A stretch of DNA of 64,000 bases from Methylobacterium sp. DB0501 (GTDB lineage: Bacteria > Pseudomonadota > Alphaproteobacteria > Rhizobiales > Beijerinckiaceae). The position numbers and the translations under genes are program-made. The notes beneath the pieces are model-generated. The model saw only the letters and a list, made by a program, of their open reading frames with translations, had not been told where the DNA came from and did not search any database. Position 1 is the stretch's first letter; every line of letters starts with the position of its first letter. Below are positions 39,143 through 47,684 of the stretch, piece after piece. The stretch lies in NCBI RefSeq assembly GCF_011043735.1, contig NZ_JAAKGV010000023.1, forward strand, positions 1 through 64,000, in the 5' to 3' direction.

Positions 39143-40276
39143 ATGTCCGCCGCCGCCCTCCGCCCCGTCCCGCGCCCCGGTGTCCTCGAGATCGAGGCCT
39201 ATGTCCCGGGCAAGAGCGCGGCGCCGGCCGGCGTGACGCTGCACAAGCTCTCCTCCAACGAGACGCCGCTCGGCCCGAGCCCCGCGGCGATCGCGGCGAT
39301 GCAGGAGACGGCGGCGCATCTCGAACTCTATCCCGACGGCGCGGCCACCCAGCTGCGCCAGGCGATCGCGCAGAAATACGGGCTCGACCCCGCGCGCATC
39401 GTCTGCGGCGCCGGGTCGGACGAGCTGCTGTCGCTCCTGACCTACGCCTATATGGGCCCGGGCGACGAGGGGCTCTATTCCCAGTACGGCTTCCTGGTCT
39501 ACCGCATCGCGATTCTGGCGGCGGGCGGCACGCCCGTGGTGGCGCCGGAGCGCGACTGCACCACCGACGTCGACGCCCTGCTGGCGTCGGTGACGGACAA
39601 GACCCGGATCGTCTACCTCGCCAACCCCAACAACCCGACCGGCACCTACCTGCCCTTCGACGAGGTGCGCCGCCTCCATGCCGGCCTGCCGAAGACCACG
39701 CTGCTGGTCCTCGACGCGGCCTATGCCGAGTACGTCCGGCGCAACGACTACGCCGCCGGCCTGGAGTTGGTGGCCGAAGCCGAGAACGTCGTGATGACCC
39801 GCACCTTCTCGAAGGTGTACGGGCTCGCCGCACTCCGCATCGGCTGGATGGTGGCCCCGGCGGCGATCGCCGACGCGGTCAACCGCATCCGGGGGCCGTT
39901 CAACCTGGGCGCCGCGGCGATCGCCGCCGGCGCCGCCGCGATGGCGGACGACGCCCACATCGCCAAGGCCGTGACCCATAACGACGCGTGGCTGCCGAAG
40001 GTGACGACGGCGCTCGAAGGCCTCGGGCTCACCGTGACGCCGAGCGTCGGCAACTTCGTGCTGATCCACTTCCCCGAGGAAGCCGGCCGCACGGCGGCGG
40101 AGGCCGACGCCTACCTCACCGCCCGCGGGCTGATCCTGCGCCGGGTCGGCGCCTACGGCCTGCCGAACGCGCTGCGCATGACGATCGGCACCGCCGAGGC
40201 CAACGAGGCGGCGGTGGCGGCCCTGACCGAATTCATGCAAGGTCCGGCTTCTCGGAAGGGCGCCGCGCGTGGCTGA
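39143..40276 (+). CDS. hisC: Histidinol-phosphate / aromatic aminotransferase
   Basis: A class I/II PLP enzyme (377 residues, full length) with the HisC pattern: LSSNETPLGPSP, GAGSDELLSLL, YLANPNNPTGTY, the internal-aldimine Lys in TRTFSKVYGLAALRIGW, and LRMTIGT near the end. The family interconverts imidazole-acetol phosphate and histidinol phosphate and often also phenylpyruvate, p-hydroxyphenylpyruvate or prephenate. It overlaps tyrC by 8 bp, so a role in tyrosine/phenylalanine formation is likely here. The ATG at 39143 starts the family-like sequence. Confidence 0.96.
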   Translation: MSAAALRPVPRPGVLEIEAYVPGKSAAPAGVTLHKLSSNETPLGPSPAAIAAMQETAAHLELYPDGAATQLRQAIAQKYGLDPARIVCGAGSDELLSLLTYAYMGPGDEGLYSQYGFLVYRIAILAAGGTPVVAPERDCTTDVDALLASVTDKTRIVYLANPNNPTGTYLPFDEVRRLHAGLPKTTLLVLDAAYAEYVRRNDYAAGLELVAEAENVVMTRTFSKVYGLAALRIGWMVAPAAIADAVNRIRGPFNLGAAAIAAGAAAMADDAHIAKAVTHNDAWLPKVTTALEGLGLTVTPSVGNFVLIHFPEEAGRTAAEADAYLTARGLILRRVGAYGLPNALRMTIGTAEANEAAVAALTEFMQGPASRKGAARG

Positions 40277-41201
40277 GGCGTTCCGGCGCCTGGCGCTGGT
40301 CGGCCTCGGCCTGATCGGCTCGTCGCTCGCCCGCGGCGCCCGGGCCGCCGGGCTCGCCGACAGCATCGTCGCCATCGACCGCGATCCGGCCGTGATCGAG
40401 CGGGTGCGGGCGCTGGCGCTCGCCGACGAGGCCACGACCGACCTCGCGGCGGGCGTGCAGGGCGCCGACCTCGTGATCCTGTGCGTGCCGGTCGGCGCCA
40501 TCGGGGCGGTGGCGGCGGAGATCGCCGGGGGCCTGGCGCCCGGCGCGATCCTGTCCGATGTCGGCTCGGTCAAGGCGGCGGTGGTGGCGGCGGCGAGCCC
40601 GCATCTGCCGGCGAGCGTCAGCTTCGTGCCCGCCCACCCGGTCGCCGGCACCGAGCATTCGGGGCCGGATGCGGGCTTCGCCACCCTGTTCCACGGCCGC
40701 TGGTGCATCCTGACCCCGCCGGAGGGCACCGACCCCGCCGCGGTGGCGCGGGTGCGGGGATTCTGGGAGGGCCTCGGCTCGGTCGTCGAGACCATGACGC
40801 CGGCCCATCACGACCTGGTGCTGGCGATCACCAGCCACGTGCCGCACCTCATCGCCTACAACATCGTCGGCACCGCCGCCGACCTCGAGACGGTGACCCA
40901 GTCCGAGGTGATCAAGTTCTCGGCCGGCGGCTTTCGCGATTTCACCCGCATCGCCGCCTCCGACCCGACGATGTGGCGCGACATCTTCCTCACCAACAAG
41001 GACGCGGTGCTGGAGATGCTGGGCCGCTTCAACGAGGACCTGGCGGCGCTCGCCCGCGCCATCCGCTGGGACGACGGCGAGGCGCTGCACGCCCTGTTCA
41101 CCCGCACCCGGGCGATCCGCCGCGGCATCGTCGCCATGGGCCAGGAGACCGCCGAGCCGGATTTCGGCCGCCGCAGCGGCGGGCCGAAGGCGGCCGAGTA
41201 G
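40269..41201 (+). CDS. tyrC: Prephenate/arogenate dehydrogenase (cyclohexadienyl dehydrogenase)
   Basis: The enzyme oxidatively decarboxylates prephenate or arogenate on the tyrosine branch. The 310-residue protein has the NAD(P) Rossmann motif GLGLIGSSLA, the catalytic region SFVPAHPVAGTEHSGP with His in TPAHHDLVLAITSHVPH, and an all-helical C-terminal dimerisation domain. Start GTG at 40269, inside the end of hisC. Confidence 0.95.
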   Translation: MAEAFRRLALVGLGLIGSSLARGARAAGLADSIVAIDRDPAVIERVRALALADEATTDLAAGVQGADLVILCVPVGAIGAVAAEIAGGLAPGAILSDVGSVKAAVVAAASPHLPASVSFVPAHPVAGTEHSGPDAGFATLFHGRWCILTPPEGTDPAAVARVRGFWEGLGSVVETMTPAHHDLVLAITSHVPHLIAYNIVGTAADLETVTQSEVIKFSAGGFRDFTRIAASDPTMWRDIFLTNKDAVLEMLGRFNEDLAALARAIRWDDGEALHALFTRTRAIRRGIVAMGQETAEPDFGRRSGGPKAAE

Positions 41202-41331
41202 GCCCTTGCCGGGCGGGAACCGTCCGGCGTCTCAAGCTTTGCCATAAGCGTTGCCGTTTCGTCGTCTTCGTCGGATACTCCCCGGCGAGGCGGCCTGGCG
41301 AAACTCGCGATTCGGCGAAACTCGTGGTGTG

Positions 41332-42543
41332 ATGATCGTGTCCCATCGATCGAACTGGATGCGCGGCAAGTGGGCGAGCGGGCTGGCGGTGGCCCTCATC
41401 GGGGCGCAAGCCGCGGCCTGCGCGTCGCTGCCGCGCACGCCCTACACGGCGGCCGAGGCGGCCGCCGCCACCGTGCCGGGCCAGGCCCCCGACGTACGCT
41501 TCTGGGCCGACGGCTCGGCCCGCAGCTTCGCCGCAGTCGCCGACCAGGTGAAGGCCTCGCGCGAGCCGTTCAGCTACCTCGCCCTCTCGGGCGGCGGCGG
41601 CGACGGGACCTACGGCGCCGGCGTGCTCAACGGCTGGAGCGAGACCGGCCGGCGGCCGAACTTCACCATGGTCTCGGGCGTCTCGACCGGCGCGCTGATC
41701 GCGCCCTTCGCCTTCCTGGGGCCCGCCTATGACGGGTACCTGCGCGAGATCTACACCAGCGGCGAGGCGGCGACGCTGGTGCGCTCGCCCAACCCCCTGA
41801 ACGTGCTGATCGGCGACGGCCTGTTCGGCGACGCGCGGCTGCGCGACCTCGTCGGGCGCTACGTCACGCCCGACCTGCTGGCGGCGGTGGCCGAGGAGCA
41901 CCGCAAAGGCCGGCGGCTCCTCGTCGTCACCACCAACCTCGATTCGCAGCGCGCCGTGATCTGGGACATGGGCGCCATCGCGGCGAGCGGGCAGCCCAAC
42001 GCCCGCGACCTGTTCCGCGACGTGCTCACCGCCTCGGCTAGCGTGCCGGCGGTCTTCCCACCGATGCTGATCGACGCCCAGGCCGGCAACCACGCCTTCC
42101 AGGAGATGCATGTCGACGGCTCGGTGGTGACCCCGGTCTTCACCCTGCCCGAGGCGTTCCTGACCCAGGACGGGCGCATCGCCGCGAGCCGCGGCAAGCC
42201 CAACATCTACGTCATCATCAACGGCCGCATCGAGCCGAGCTTCGACGTGGTGCCGAACGGCACCCTGCCGATCGCGGTGCGCTCGCTCTCGACCGTCGGG
42301 CGCTCCCGCGCCCGGGCGACCCTGGCCAGCACCCAGGCCTTCGCCCGACGCAACGGGATGGGCTTCAACCTGACCTATATCGACCGGCGCATCCCCGAGG
42401 TGCCGGCCTCGCAGGGCTTCGACACCGGCTATATGCGCCGGCTCTACGACGACGGCTTCCAGAAGGGCAGCAGCGGCGGGGTCTGGCAGTCGACCCTGCC
42501 GCGCGACGGCGAGCCGGCGGTGCCGACGCTGGCGCTGCGCTAG
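41332..42543 (+). CDS. Patatin-like phospholipase, probable lipoprotein
   Basis: The protein (403 residues) has a patatin domain: oxyanion loop LALSGGGGDGTYGAG, nucleophile elbow GVSTG and catalytic Asp in HVDGS. The N terminus (MRGKWASGLAVALIGAQAAAC) looks like a lipoprotein signal with a Cys at the cleavage site, suggesting a membrane-anchored periplasmic acyl hydrolase. Start uncertain: ATG at 41332 or the ATG at 41359, which gives a cleaner signal peptide; neither has a strong ribosome site. Confidence 0.88.
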   Translation: MIVSHRSNWMRGKWASGLAVALIGAQAAACASLPRTPYTAAEAAAATVPGQAPDVRFWADGSARSFAAVADQVKASREPFSYLALSGGGGDGTYGAGVLNGWSETGRRPNFTMVSGVSTGALIAPFAFLGPAYDGYLREIYTSGEAATLVRSPNPLNVLIGDGLFGDARLRDLVGRYVTPDLLAAVAEEHRKGRRLLVVTTNLDSQRAVIWDMGAIAASGQPNARDLFRDVLTASASVPAVFPPMLIDAQAGNHAFQEMHVDGSVVTPVFTLPEAFLTQDGRIAASRGKPNIYVIINGRIEPSFDVVPNGTLPIAVRSLSTVGRSRARATLASTQAFARRNGMGFNLTYIDRRIPEVPASQGFDTGYMRRLYDDGFQKGSSGGVWQSTLPRDGEPAVPTLALR

Positions 42544-42631
42544 AGCACCGCCCGATCGTTGATTTTGCCGCATTGTCTGCGACGCCCCGACGCTCACTTC
42601 GTCGGGAAAATCTTCTCATGGAGGCACGGCC

Positions 42632-43360
42632 TTGGCGGGACAACTCGAGGGCAAGGTCGCGGCGGTCACCGGCGCGGCCTCCGGCATCGGCCTCGCCAGC
42701 ACCGAGGCGATGCTCGCGGCAGGGGCCCGGGTGGTCCTGGTCGACCGGGACGAGCAAGCCCTCGCAACCTTGCGCGCGCGGCTCGGCGAGGCCGCGATCC
42801 CGCTCGCCCTCGATCTCCTCGACCCGGCCGCCTGCGCCGGGCTGCTGCCGCGCATCCTCGGCGCGGCCGGCCGCCTCGACATCCTGCACGCCAATGCCGG
42901 CACTTACGTCGGCGGCGACCTCGTCGATGCGGACAGCGCCGCGATCGACCGGATGCTGAACCTCAACGTCAACGTCGTGATGAAGAACGTGCACGACGTG
43001 CTGCCGCACATGATCGCGCAGCGCTCCGGCGACATCATCGTGACGAGCTCGCTCGCCGCCCACTACCCGACGCCGTGGGAGCCGGTCTACGCCTCGTCGA
43101 AATGGGCGATCAACTGCTTCGTCCAGACGACCCGGCGGCAGGTGTTCAAGCACGGCATCCGGGTCGGGGCGATCTCGCCGGGTCCGGTCGTCACCGCGCT
43201 CCTCGCCGACTGGCCGGCCGAGAAGCTGGAGGAGGCCCGCGCCTCCGGCAGCCTGCTCGAGCCGGCGGAGGTGGCCGAGGTGGTGATGTTCATGCTCACG
43301 CGCCCGCGCGGCATGACTATTCGCGACGTGGTGATGATGCCGACGAACTTCGATCTGTAA
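42632..43360 (+). CDS. Short-chain dehydrogenase/reductase
   Basis: A 242-residue classical SDR with the cofactor motif GAASGIGLA, the conserved NAG, catalytic Ser (TSSLAAHYP) and Tyr-x3-Lys (YASSK), and PG after the active site. The Asp after the second strand (LVDRDEQ) predicts NAD(H) preference. The substrate is probably a polyol or similar alcohol but is not determinable. Start TTG with GGAGG 7 nt upstream. Confidence 0.93.
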   Translation: MAGQLEGKVAAVTGAASGIGLASTEAMLAAGARVVLVDRDEQALATLRARLGEAAIPLALDLLDPAACAGLLPRILGAAGRLDILHANAGTYVGGDLVDADSAAIDRMLNLNVNVVMKNVHDVLPHMIAQRSGDIIVTSSLAAHYPTPWEPVYASSKWAINCFVQTTRRQVFKHGIRVGAISPGPVVTALLADWPAEKLEEARASGSLLEPAEVAEVVMFMLTRPRGMTIRDVVMMPTNFDL

Positions 43361-43474
43361 TATGTCCGCGACATCGGTTCGATCGACGCGACATCATCGA
43401 GACCACCGGCCCAGGATGCCGACGCATCAGGCCGGCGGTCTCCGCCGGGGCGTGAAAGCGGAACCGCTTCCCGC

Positions 43475-43954
43475 TCACTCCCCCGAGCCGTACCAGGTGA
43501 AGTGCTTCTTGATCGGCTCGATCACGTCCCAGGTGCCCGAAAAGCCCTTCGGGGTCACGAAGGCGTCGCCGGCGCGGTAGGTCTTCGAGGAGCCTTCGGC
43601 GTCGGTGACGATCACCACGCCCTTCAGGATCTGGATGAATTCGGCCCGGCCGAAATCGATGTGGAACTTGCCGATCTCGCAGGTCCAGATGCCGGCGGCG
43701 AACAGGTTGTCGGGGCTCGTGTAAACATAGGTAACGGTCTGGACCGGATCACCCGACAGGATCTCCGAGTGCAGCACCGAGTAGCGCTCCGCCGGGGGTT
43801 GCACGGCCGGGAAGTCGACGGTCGTCTGGACCGGCCCGTCGAAGCGGGGCCGCCCAGGGCGCCGCAGGAACGGCACCATCCGGGCGAGGGGCATGGCTCC
43901 CATGTAGGCGAGGAGCGGACCGGACGAGGTGATGAGCTGCTTGATGATAGCCAA
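43475..43954 (-). CDS. Cupin-domain protein
   Basis: The 159-residue protein carries one compact cupin barrel (AGIWTCEIGKFHIDFGRAEF, GVVIVTDAEGSSKTYRAGD, VTPKGFSGTWDVIEPIKKHF) of the type grouped with ureidoglycine aminohydrolase/EutQ-like cupins. The N-terminal 30 residues are hydrophobic/helical. Function unknown. It converges on the SDR gene. Confidence 0.88.
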   Translation of the reverse strand: MAIIKQLITSSGPLLAYMGAMPLARMVPFLRRPGRPRFDGPVQTTVDFPAVQPPAERYSVLHSEILSGDPVQTVTYVYTSPDNLFAAGIWTCEIGKFHIDFGRAEFIQILKGVVIVTDAEGSSKTYRAGDAFVTPKGFSGTWDVIEPIKKHFTWYGSGE

Positions 43955-44246
43955 GATTATCCCCCGGATTGACAGCGGCCGGTCACCGCGCCCTGTTCGC
44001 GATGCCCGATAGACGAACCGCCCGCCCTTAACAGAAGGCTGCGGCGATGCTTCGAAGTGGTCGGCATGCGCCGAAACACGCCAGAAACAGTTAAGGGATT
44101 CTCGCCGGGCCTGCGATCAGCCAATAGGGGACGGTGCGGTGCGCCGACGCCCGTCAAAAGCGTGCGAGTTGTGGGGATTCCTTCCGCTTTCTGTTGGCGT
44201 TGGAGGACCGACACGCTTAGATCGCGCTGCGGCGTGAGGTTGAAGT

Positions 44247-44867
44247 ATGGGTGCGGTCTCGTCTCGGTTGCGGCGCCTGGGCCGGGGACTGGCGATGGCG
44301 GCCCTCCTGTCCGGCGGCGCGGCGGCGATGTCCTCCGCGGCGGACCGCGCACCGCCGAGATCCCCGGTCCGGTCCCCGCAGCCGTCTTGGTCCCCGCACA
44401 TCTGGCCGGCGGCGCGCGGCCTCGTCGACCAGAGCGGCGCCCCGCTCGACGAGGCTCGCTTCGCCGGTCGGCTGCGCCTGGTCTATTTCGGCTACACGCG
44501 CTGCCCGGACCTCTGCCCGACGGCGCTGATGACGATCACTCAGGCCCTCGACGAGCTCCCGCCCGTCCTGCTCGCCCGGCTGGTGCCGGTGCTGGTCGCC
44601 GCCGACCCGGAGCATGACGGCCCGGGGGTGCTCGCCCGCTATCTCGACACCTTCCACCCGGCCATCGTGGCGGTCACCGGCCCGGTCGCGGCCATCGACG
44701 GCCTCGCGGCCACGTTTGGTGCCACGATCCGGCGCCATGACGGCGTCGTCGATCATCCGACCGACCTGTTCCTGGTCGGCCCGGCGGGCAACCTGCTCGC
44801 CCGGCTGCCGAACGCGATCACGCCGGATGCCCTCGCCGCGACGTTGCGGGCCGCCCTGTCTCCGTAG
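44247..44867 (+). CDS. SCO1/SenC/PrrC-family thioredoxin-fold protein
   Basis: The 206-residue exported protein has a signal sequence, then a thioredoxin fold with the copper-binding CxxxC (TRCPDLCPT) and the distal His (VDHPTDLFLVGP). SCO proteins deliver copper to the CuA site of cytochrome oxidase or act in thiol redox. It is the first of a run of redox proteins (Rieske, PQQ dehydrogenase) on the same strand. The upstream gap 43955-44246 (292 bp) contains both divergent promoters and nothing else recognisable. Confidence 0.92.
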   Translation: MGAVSSRLRRLGRGLAMAALLSGGAAAMSSAADRAPPRSPVRSPQPSWSPHIWPAARGLVDQSGAPLDEARFAGRLRLVYFGYTRCPDLCPTALMTITQALDELPPVLLARLVPVLVAADPEHDGPGVLARYLDTFHPAIVAVTGPVAAIDGLAATFGATIRRHDGVVDHPTDLFLVGPAGNLLARLPNAITPDALAATLRAALSP

Positions 44868-44888
44868 GCTGTTTTGGCAACATCTTGC

Positions 44889-44917
44889 TGCATCGCACGA
44901 TCAATTTTGCATCGCAC
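44889..44917 (+). repeat. Paired 10-bp direct repeats upstream of the Rieske gene
   Basis: TGCATCGCAC occurs at 44889-44898 and again at 44908-44917, 19 bp apart start to start (close to two helical turns) in an AT-richer patch. This fits a dimeric activator or repressor site. Confidence 0.35.
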
Positions 44918-45046
44918 CAAGCAGACGCGACATCAGGAGGCCGTGAGCTGCCCTCTCTGCTGCACGAAGCGGGTTGACGGCGCGGGCGTCTCGGCTACTC
45001 ATAGAGAAAATCATAAGAACTAAGAACGTTTCCACCGGGAGGAACG

Positions 45047-45628
45047 ATGGATCGCGCAGAACGGCGCGCGCCGAGGGCCGAGCACGGGCTCGACCGGCGC
45101 AGCGTGGTGTTGGGGGCCGTGGTGTGCTGCGCGGCGGGGGGCGCCGCCTGGGCGGGGCCCGAGGATATGCTGCCGCAGAAGGGCGACAGACTGGTGCTCG
45201 GCGACGGGGCGAAGGCGGGGCGACCGGTCACCCTGGACGAGCTGCCGGTCGGCGGCGACCTCGTCGAGGCGGTGGCGGTCGATCCCCAAGGGGTCAAGCG
45301 CGAGGGGTCGCGCTTCGCCAAGATCCTCCTGGTGCGGGTCCCGCCCGATCAGGTCGCCGAGGACCAGCGCGCCCACGCGGTCGACGGTGTGATCGCGCTC
45401 TCGGCCATCTGCACCCACCAGGGCTGCACCATCTCGGGCTGGAGCCACGAGACCGGGCGCCTGAGCTGCTTCTGCCACCATTCCGAATTCCTGCCCGCCC
45501 AGGGCGGCCGGGTGGCGAAAGGGCCGGCGCGCAAGCGCCTGCCGGTGCTGCCCCTCGCCAAGGGCGAGGGCGGCGCGCTGATGGTCGCCGGCGGCTTCGT
45601 CGGCAAGCCGGGACCGGGCCCCGCCTGA
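45047..45628 (+). CDS. Tat-exported Rieske [2Fe-2S] protein
   Basis: The 193-residue protein has a Tat-like leader (DRRSVVLGAVVCCAAGGAAW) and a Rieske domain with cluster ligands in CTHQGC and CFCHHSEF. It lacks a transmembrane anchor beyond the leader and resembles stand-alone periplasmic Rieske proteins such as the arsenite oxidase small subunit, although no large oxidase subunit is nearby. Its position upstream of a PQQ dehydrogenase suggests electron transfer with that enzyme (inference). Confidence 0.92.
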   Translation: MDRAERRAPRAEHGLDRRSVVLGAVVCCAAGGAAWAGPEDMLPQKGDRLVLGDGAKAGRPVTLDELPVGGDLVEAVAVDPQGVKREGSRFAKILLVRVPPDQVAEDQRAHAVDGVIALSAICTHQGCTISGWSHETGRLSCFCHHSEFLPAQGGRVAKGPARKRLPVLPLAKGEGGALMVAGGFVGKPGPGPA

Positions 45629-45684
45629 ACGGGACCCGAGGGGATGGCGGCACGACCCGCGCCGTCACGCCTTCGAGCACGACC

Positions 45685-45728
45685 GCAGCGCTGCCGCCCT
45701 GCCGCGCCGAAAAGAACGGCAGCGCTGC
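45685..45728. repeat. Inverted repeat between Rieske and PQQ dehydrogenase genes
   Basis: GCAGCGCTGCCG (45685-45696) and CGGCAGCGCTGC (45717-45728) form a perfect 12-bp stem with a 20-nt loop. Each arm contains the self-palindromic GCAGCGCTGC, so the element could be an RNA hairpin or two operator sites. Confidence 0.55.
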
Positions 45729-45848
45729 TGCGCCGCCGTTCCGACCCCGAGACCCGCGCAGCAACGACGCGGGGCCGGACAACGACACCAGGGTCTGAGG
45801 AAATGCCGGGCCGGCTCGCGCCGGCCCACCGCCTTCGAGGAGAGCAGC

Positions 45849-47684
45849 ATGTCACGTCTCGTTCGAGCCAGGGGCTGGCTCGCCGCGGTCGCGCCCTGTG
45901 CGATGGCCCTGGCGCTCGCGGCCGCACCGGTCCAGGCCGGCCAAGCCGACGGAAAGGCCGCCGACGGAAAGGCCGCCGACGGAAAGGTCGATTACAAGCC
46001 GGTCACCGACCAGCGGCTCGCCAATCCCGAGCCCGAGAACTGGCTGCAATACCGGGGCAACTACCAGAGCTGGGGCTATTCCCCCCTCGACCAGATCACC
46101 GCGAAGAACGTCACCAAGCTCGTCCCGGCCTGGAGCCTGTCGACCGGCGTGAGCGAGGGCCACCAGGCCCCGCCGATCGTCAATAACGGCGTGATGTTCG
46201 TCACCACCCCGCAGGCGCAGGTGATGGCGATCAACGCCCGCACCGGCGAGATCCTGTGGCGCTACCAGAAGGAGCTGCCGCCGGAGCTGTCGCAGCTGCA
46301 CCCGACCAATCGCGGCGTCGGCCTCTACGGCGACAACGTCTACATGACCACCACCGATTCCTGCGTCGTCGCGCTGGGCGCCACGACCGGCAAGGTGAAG
46401 TGGGAGCAGTGCGTCGCCCCCTGGAAGGACGGCTACTACATGACGCTCTCGCCGCTGGTGGCGAAGGGCAAGGTCGTGGTCGGCGTCTCCGGCGGCGAGT
46501 ACGGCGTGCGCGGCTTCATCACGGCGCTGGATGCCGAGACCGGCAAGGAAGCCTGGAAGACCTACACCGTGGCCGGCCCCGGCGACCCGGCGGCCGATAC
46601 CTGGAAGGGCGACGCCTGGAAGACCGGCGGCGGCTCGGTCTGGATCCAGGGCAGCTACGACCCGGCGGCGAACCTCGCCTATTTCGGCACCGGCAACGGC
46701 GGCCCGTGGACGCCGGACGCGCGCCCGGGCGACAACCTCTACACCTCGTCGGTGGTCGCCCTCGACCTCGATACCGGCAAGATCAAGGGCCATCACCAGT
46801 ATCACTGGAACGACGCCTGGGACTGGGACGAGGTCTCGGCGCCCGTGCTCATCGACATCGAGCGCGACGGCAAGAAGATCCCCGCCGCCATCCATGCCGG
46901 CCGCAACGGCTACCTCTGGACCCTGGAGCGCAGCAAGGACGGGCCGTTGAGCTTCGTCGACGGCAAGCCGTTCGTCTATCAGAACGTCTTCTCGTCCCTC
47001 GACCCGAAGACCGGGCGGCCCGCTTACGACCAGTCCAAGATTCCGGGCATCAACCGTCGCGCCGCGTTCTGCCCCGGCCTGTGGGGCGGCAAGGACTGGC
47101 CGCCGGAGGCCTACAACCCGAAGACCGGGCTGTTCTACATCCCCTCGAACGACAACCTGTGCTCGGAGTTGGCCGGCGCCCAGGCCGGCACGCGCAAGCC
47201 GGGTGAGCTCTATATCGGCATCCCGATCGACGAGGTGCTGAACTCGCTGCGCCTGCGCGACGGCGTCGACACGTCGAAGCCGTTCGCCATCGGGGCGATC
47301 CAGGCCTGGGATCCGAAGACCGGCAAGCGCGTGTGGCAGCACGACTTCCAGGATTCGGCGAACTGGGGGCCGCTGCTCACCACCGGCAGCGGGCTGATCT
47401 TCGCCGGCGGCACCAGCGACCGGAAGTTCCGGGCGCTCGACGGCACCACCGGCAAGGTGCTGTGGGAGACCCGGCTCAATTCCGGCGTCACCGGCGTGCC
47501 GTCGAGCTACATGATCGACGGGATCCAGTACGTCGCGGTCCAGGCGGGCTGGGGCGTCGATGCCGAGCGCATGCTGACCGGCATCAACGCCCTGATCCCG
47601 GAGGAGCGCCGGGTCAGCGTCCTGCCGCAGGGCGGGGTGATCTGGGTGTTCCGGGTCATGGGCGAGGAGGCGGCGGCCAAATGA
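45849..47684 (+). CDS. PQQ-dependent alcohol dehydrogenase with lanthanide-type Asp pair
   Basis: A 611-residue periplasmic quinoprotein with a signal peptide ending AAAPVQA and an eight-bladed propeller (repeated W-docking motifs such as DAETGKEAW, DPKTGKRVW). Likely metal/catalytic residues are Glu217 (SGGEYGVRG), Asn283 (GTGNGGP), catalytic Asp325 and Asp327 in NDAWDWDEVS; an Asp two residues after the catalytic one is the hallmark of lanthanide-using XoxF/ExaF-type enzymes. The vicinal Cys-Cys pair near the PQQ is replaced (QLHPTNRG). No haem c domain. The mature N terminus has a triple AADGK repeat. Confidence 0.93.
   Translation: MSRLVRARGWLAAVAPCAMALALAAAPVQAGQADGKAADGKAADGKVDYKPVTDQRLANPEPENWLQYRGNYQSWGYSPLDQITAKNVTKLVPAWSLSTGVSEGHQAPPIVNNGVMFVTTPQAQVMAINARTGEILWRYQKELPPELSQLHPTNRGVGLYGDNVYMTTTDSCVVALGATTGKVKWEQCVAPWKDGYYMTLSPLVAKGKVVVGVSGGEYGVRGFITALDAETGKEAWKTYTVAGPGDPAADTWKGDAWKTGGGSVWIQGSYDPAANLAYFGTGNGGPWTPDARPGDNLYTSSVVALDLDTGKIKGHHQYHWNDAWDWDEVSAPVLIDIERDGKKIPAAIHAGRNGYLWTLERSKDGPLSFVDGKPFVYQNVFSSLDPKTGRPAYDQSKIPGINRRAAFCPGLWGGKDWPPEAYNPKTGLFYIPSNDNLCSELAGAQAGTRKPGELYIGIPIDEVLNSLRLRDGVDTSKPFAIGAIQAWDPKTGKRVWQHDFQDSANWGPLLTTGSGLIFAGGTSDRKFRALDGTTGKVLWETRLNSGVTGVPSSYMIDGIQYVAVQAGWGVDAERMLTGINALIPEERRVSVLPQGGVIWVFRVMGEEAAAK

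Noticed and set aside
38891..40795. Long minus-strand open frame running upstream of the DUF1499 gene across hisC and into tyrC
   Set aside because: Antisense shadow of GC-rich coding DNA; only the part from 38890 downward has family similarity.
41298..41324. Direct repeat GGCGAAACTCG upstream of the patatin gene
   Set aside because: Two short copies 16 bp apart, without dyad symmetry or promoter context; could be chance.
45948..45992. Triple 15-bp repeat (GCCGCCGACGGAAAG) as a mobile or regulatory repeat
   Set aside because: It lies in frame inside the PQQ dehydrogenase and encodes AADGK three times just after the signal peptide; simple slippage in a linker explains it.
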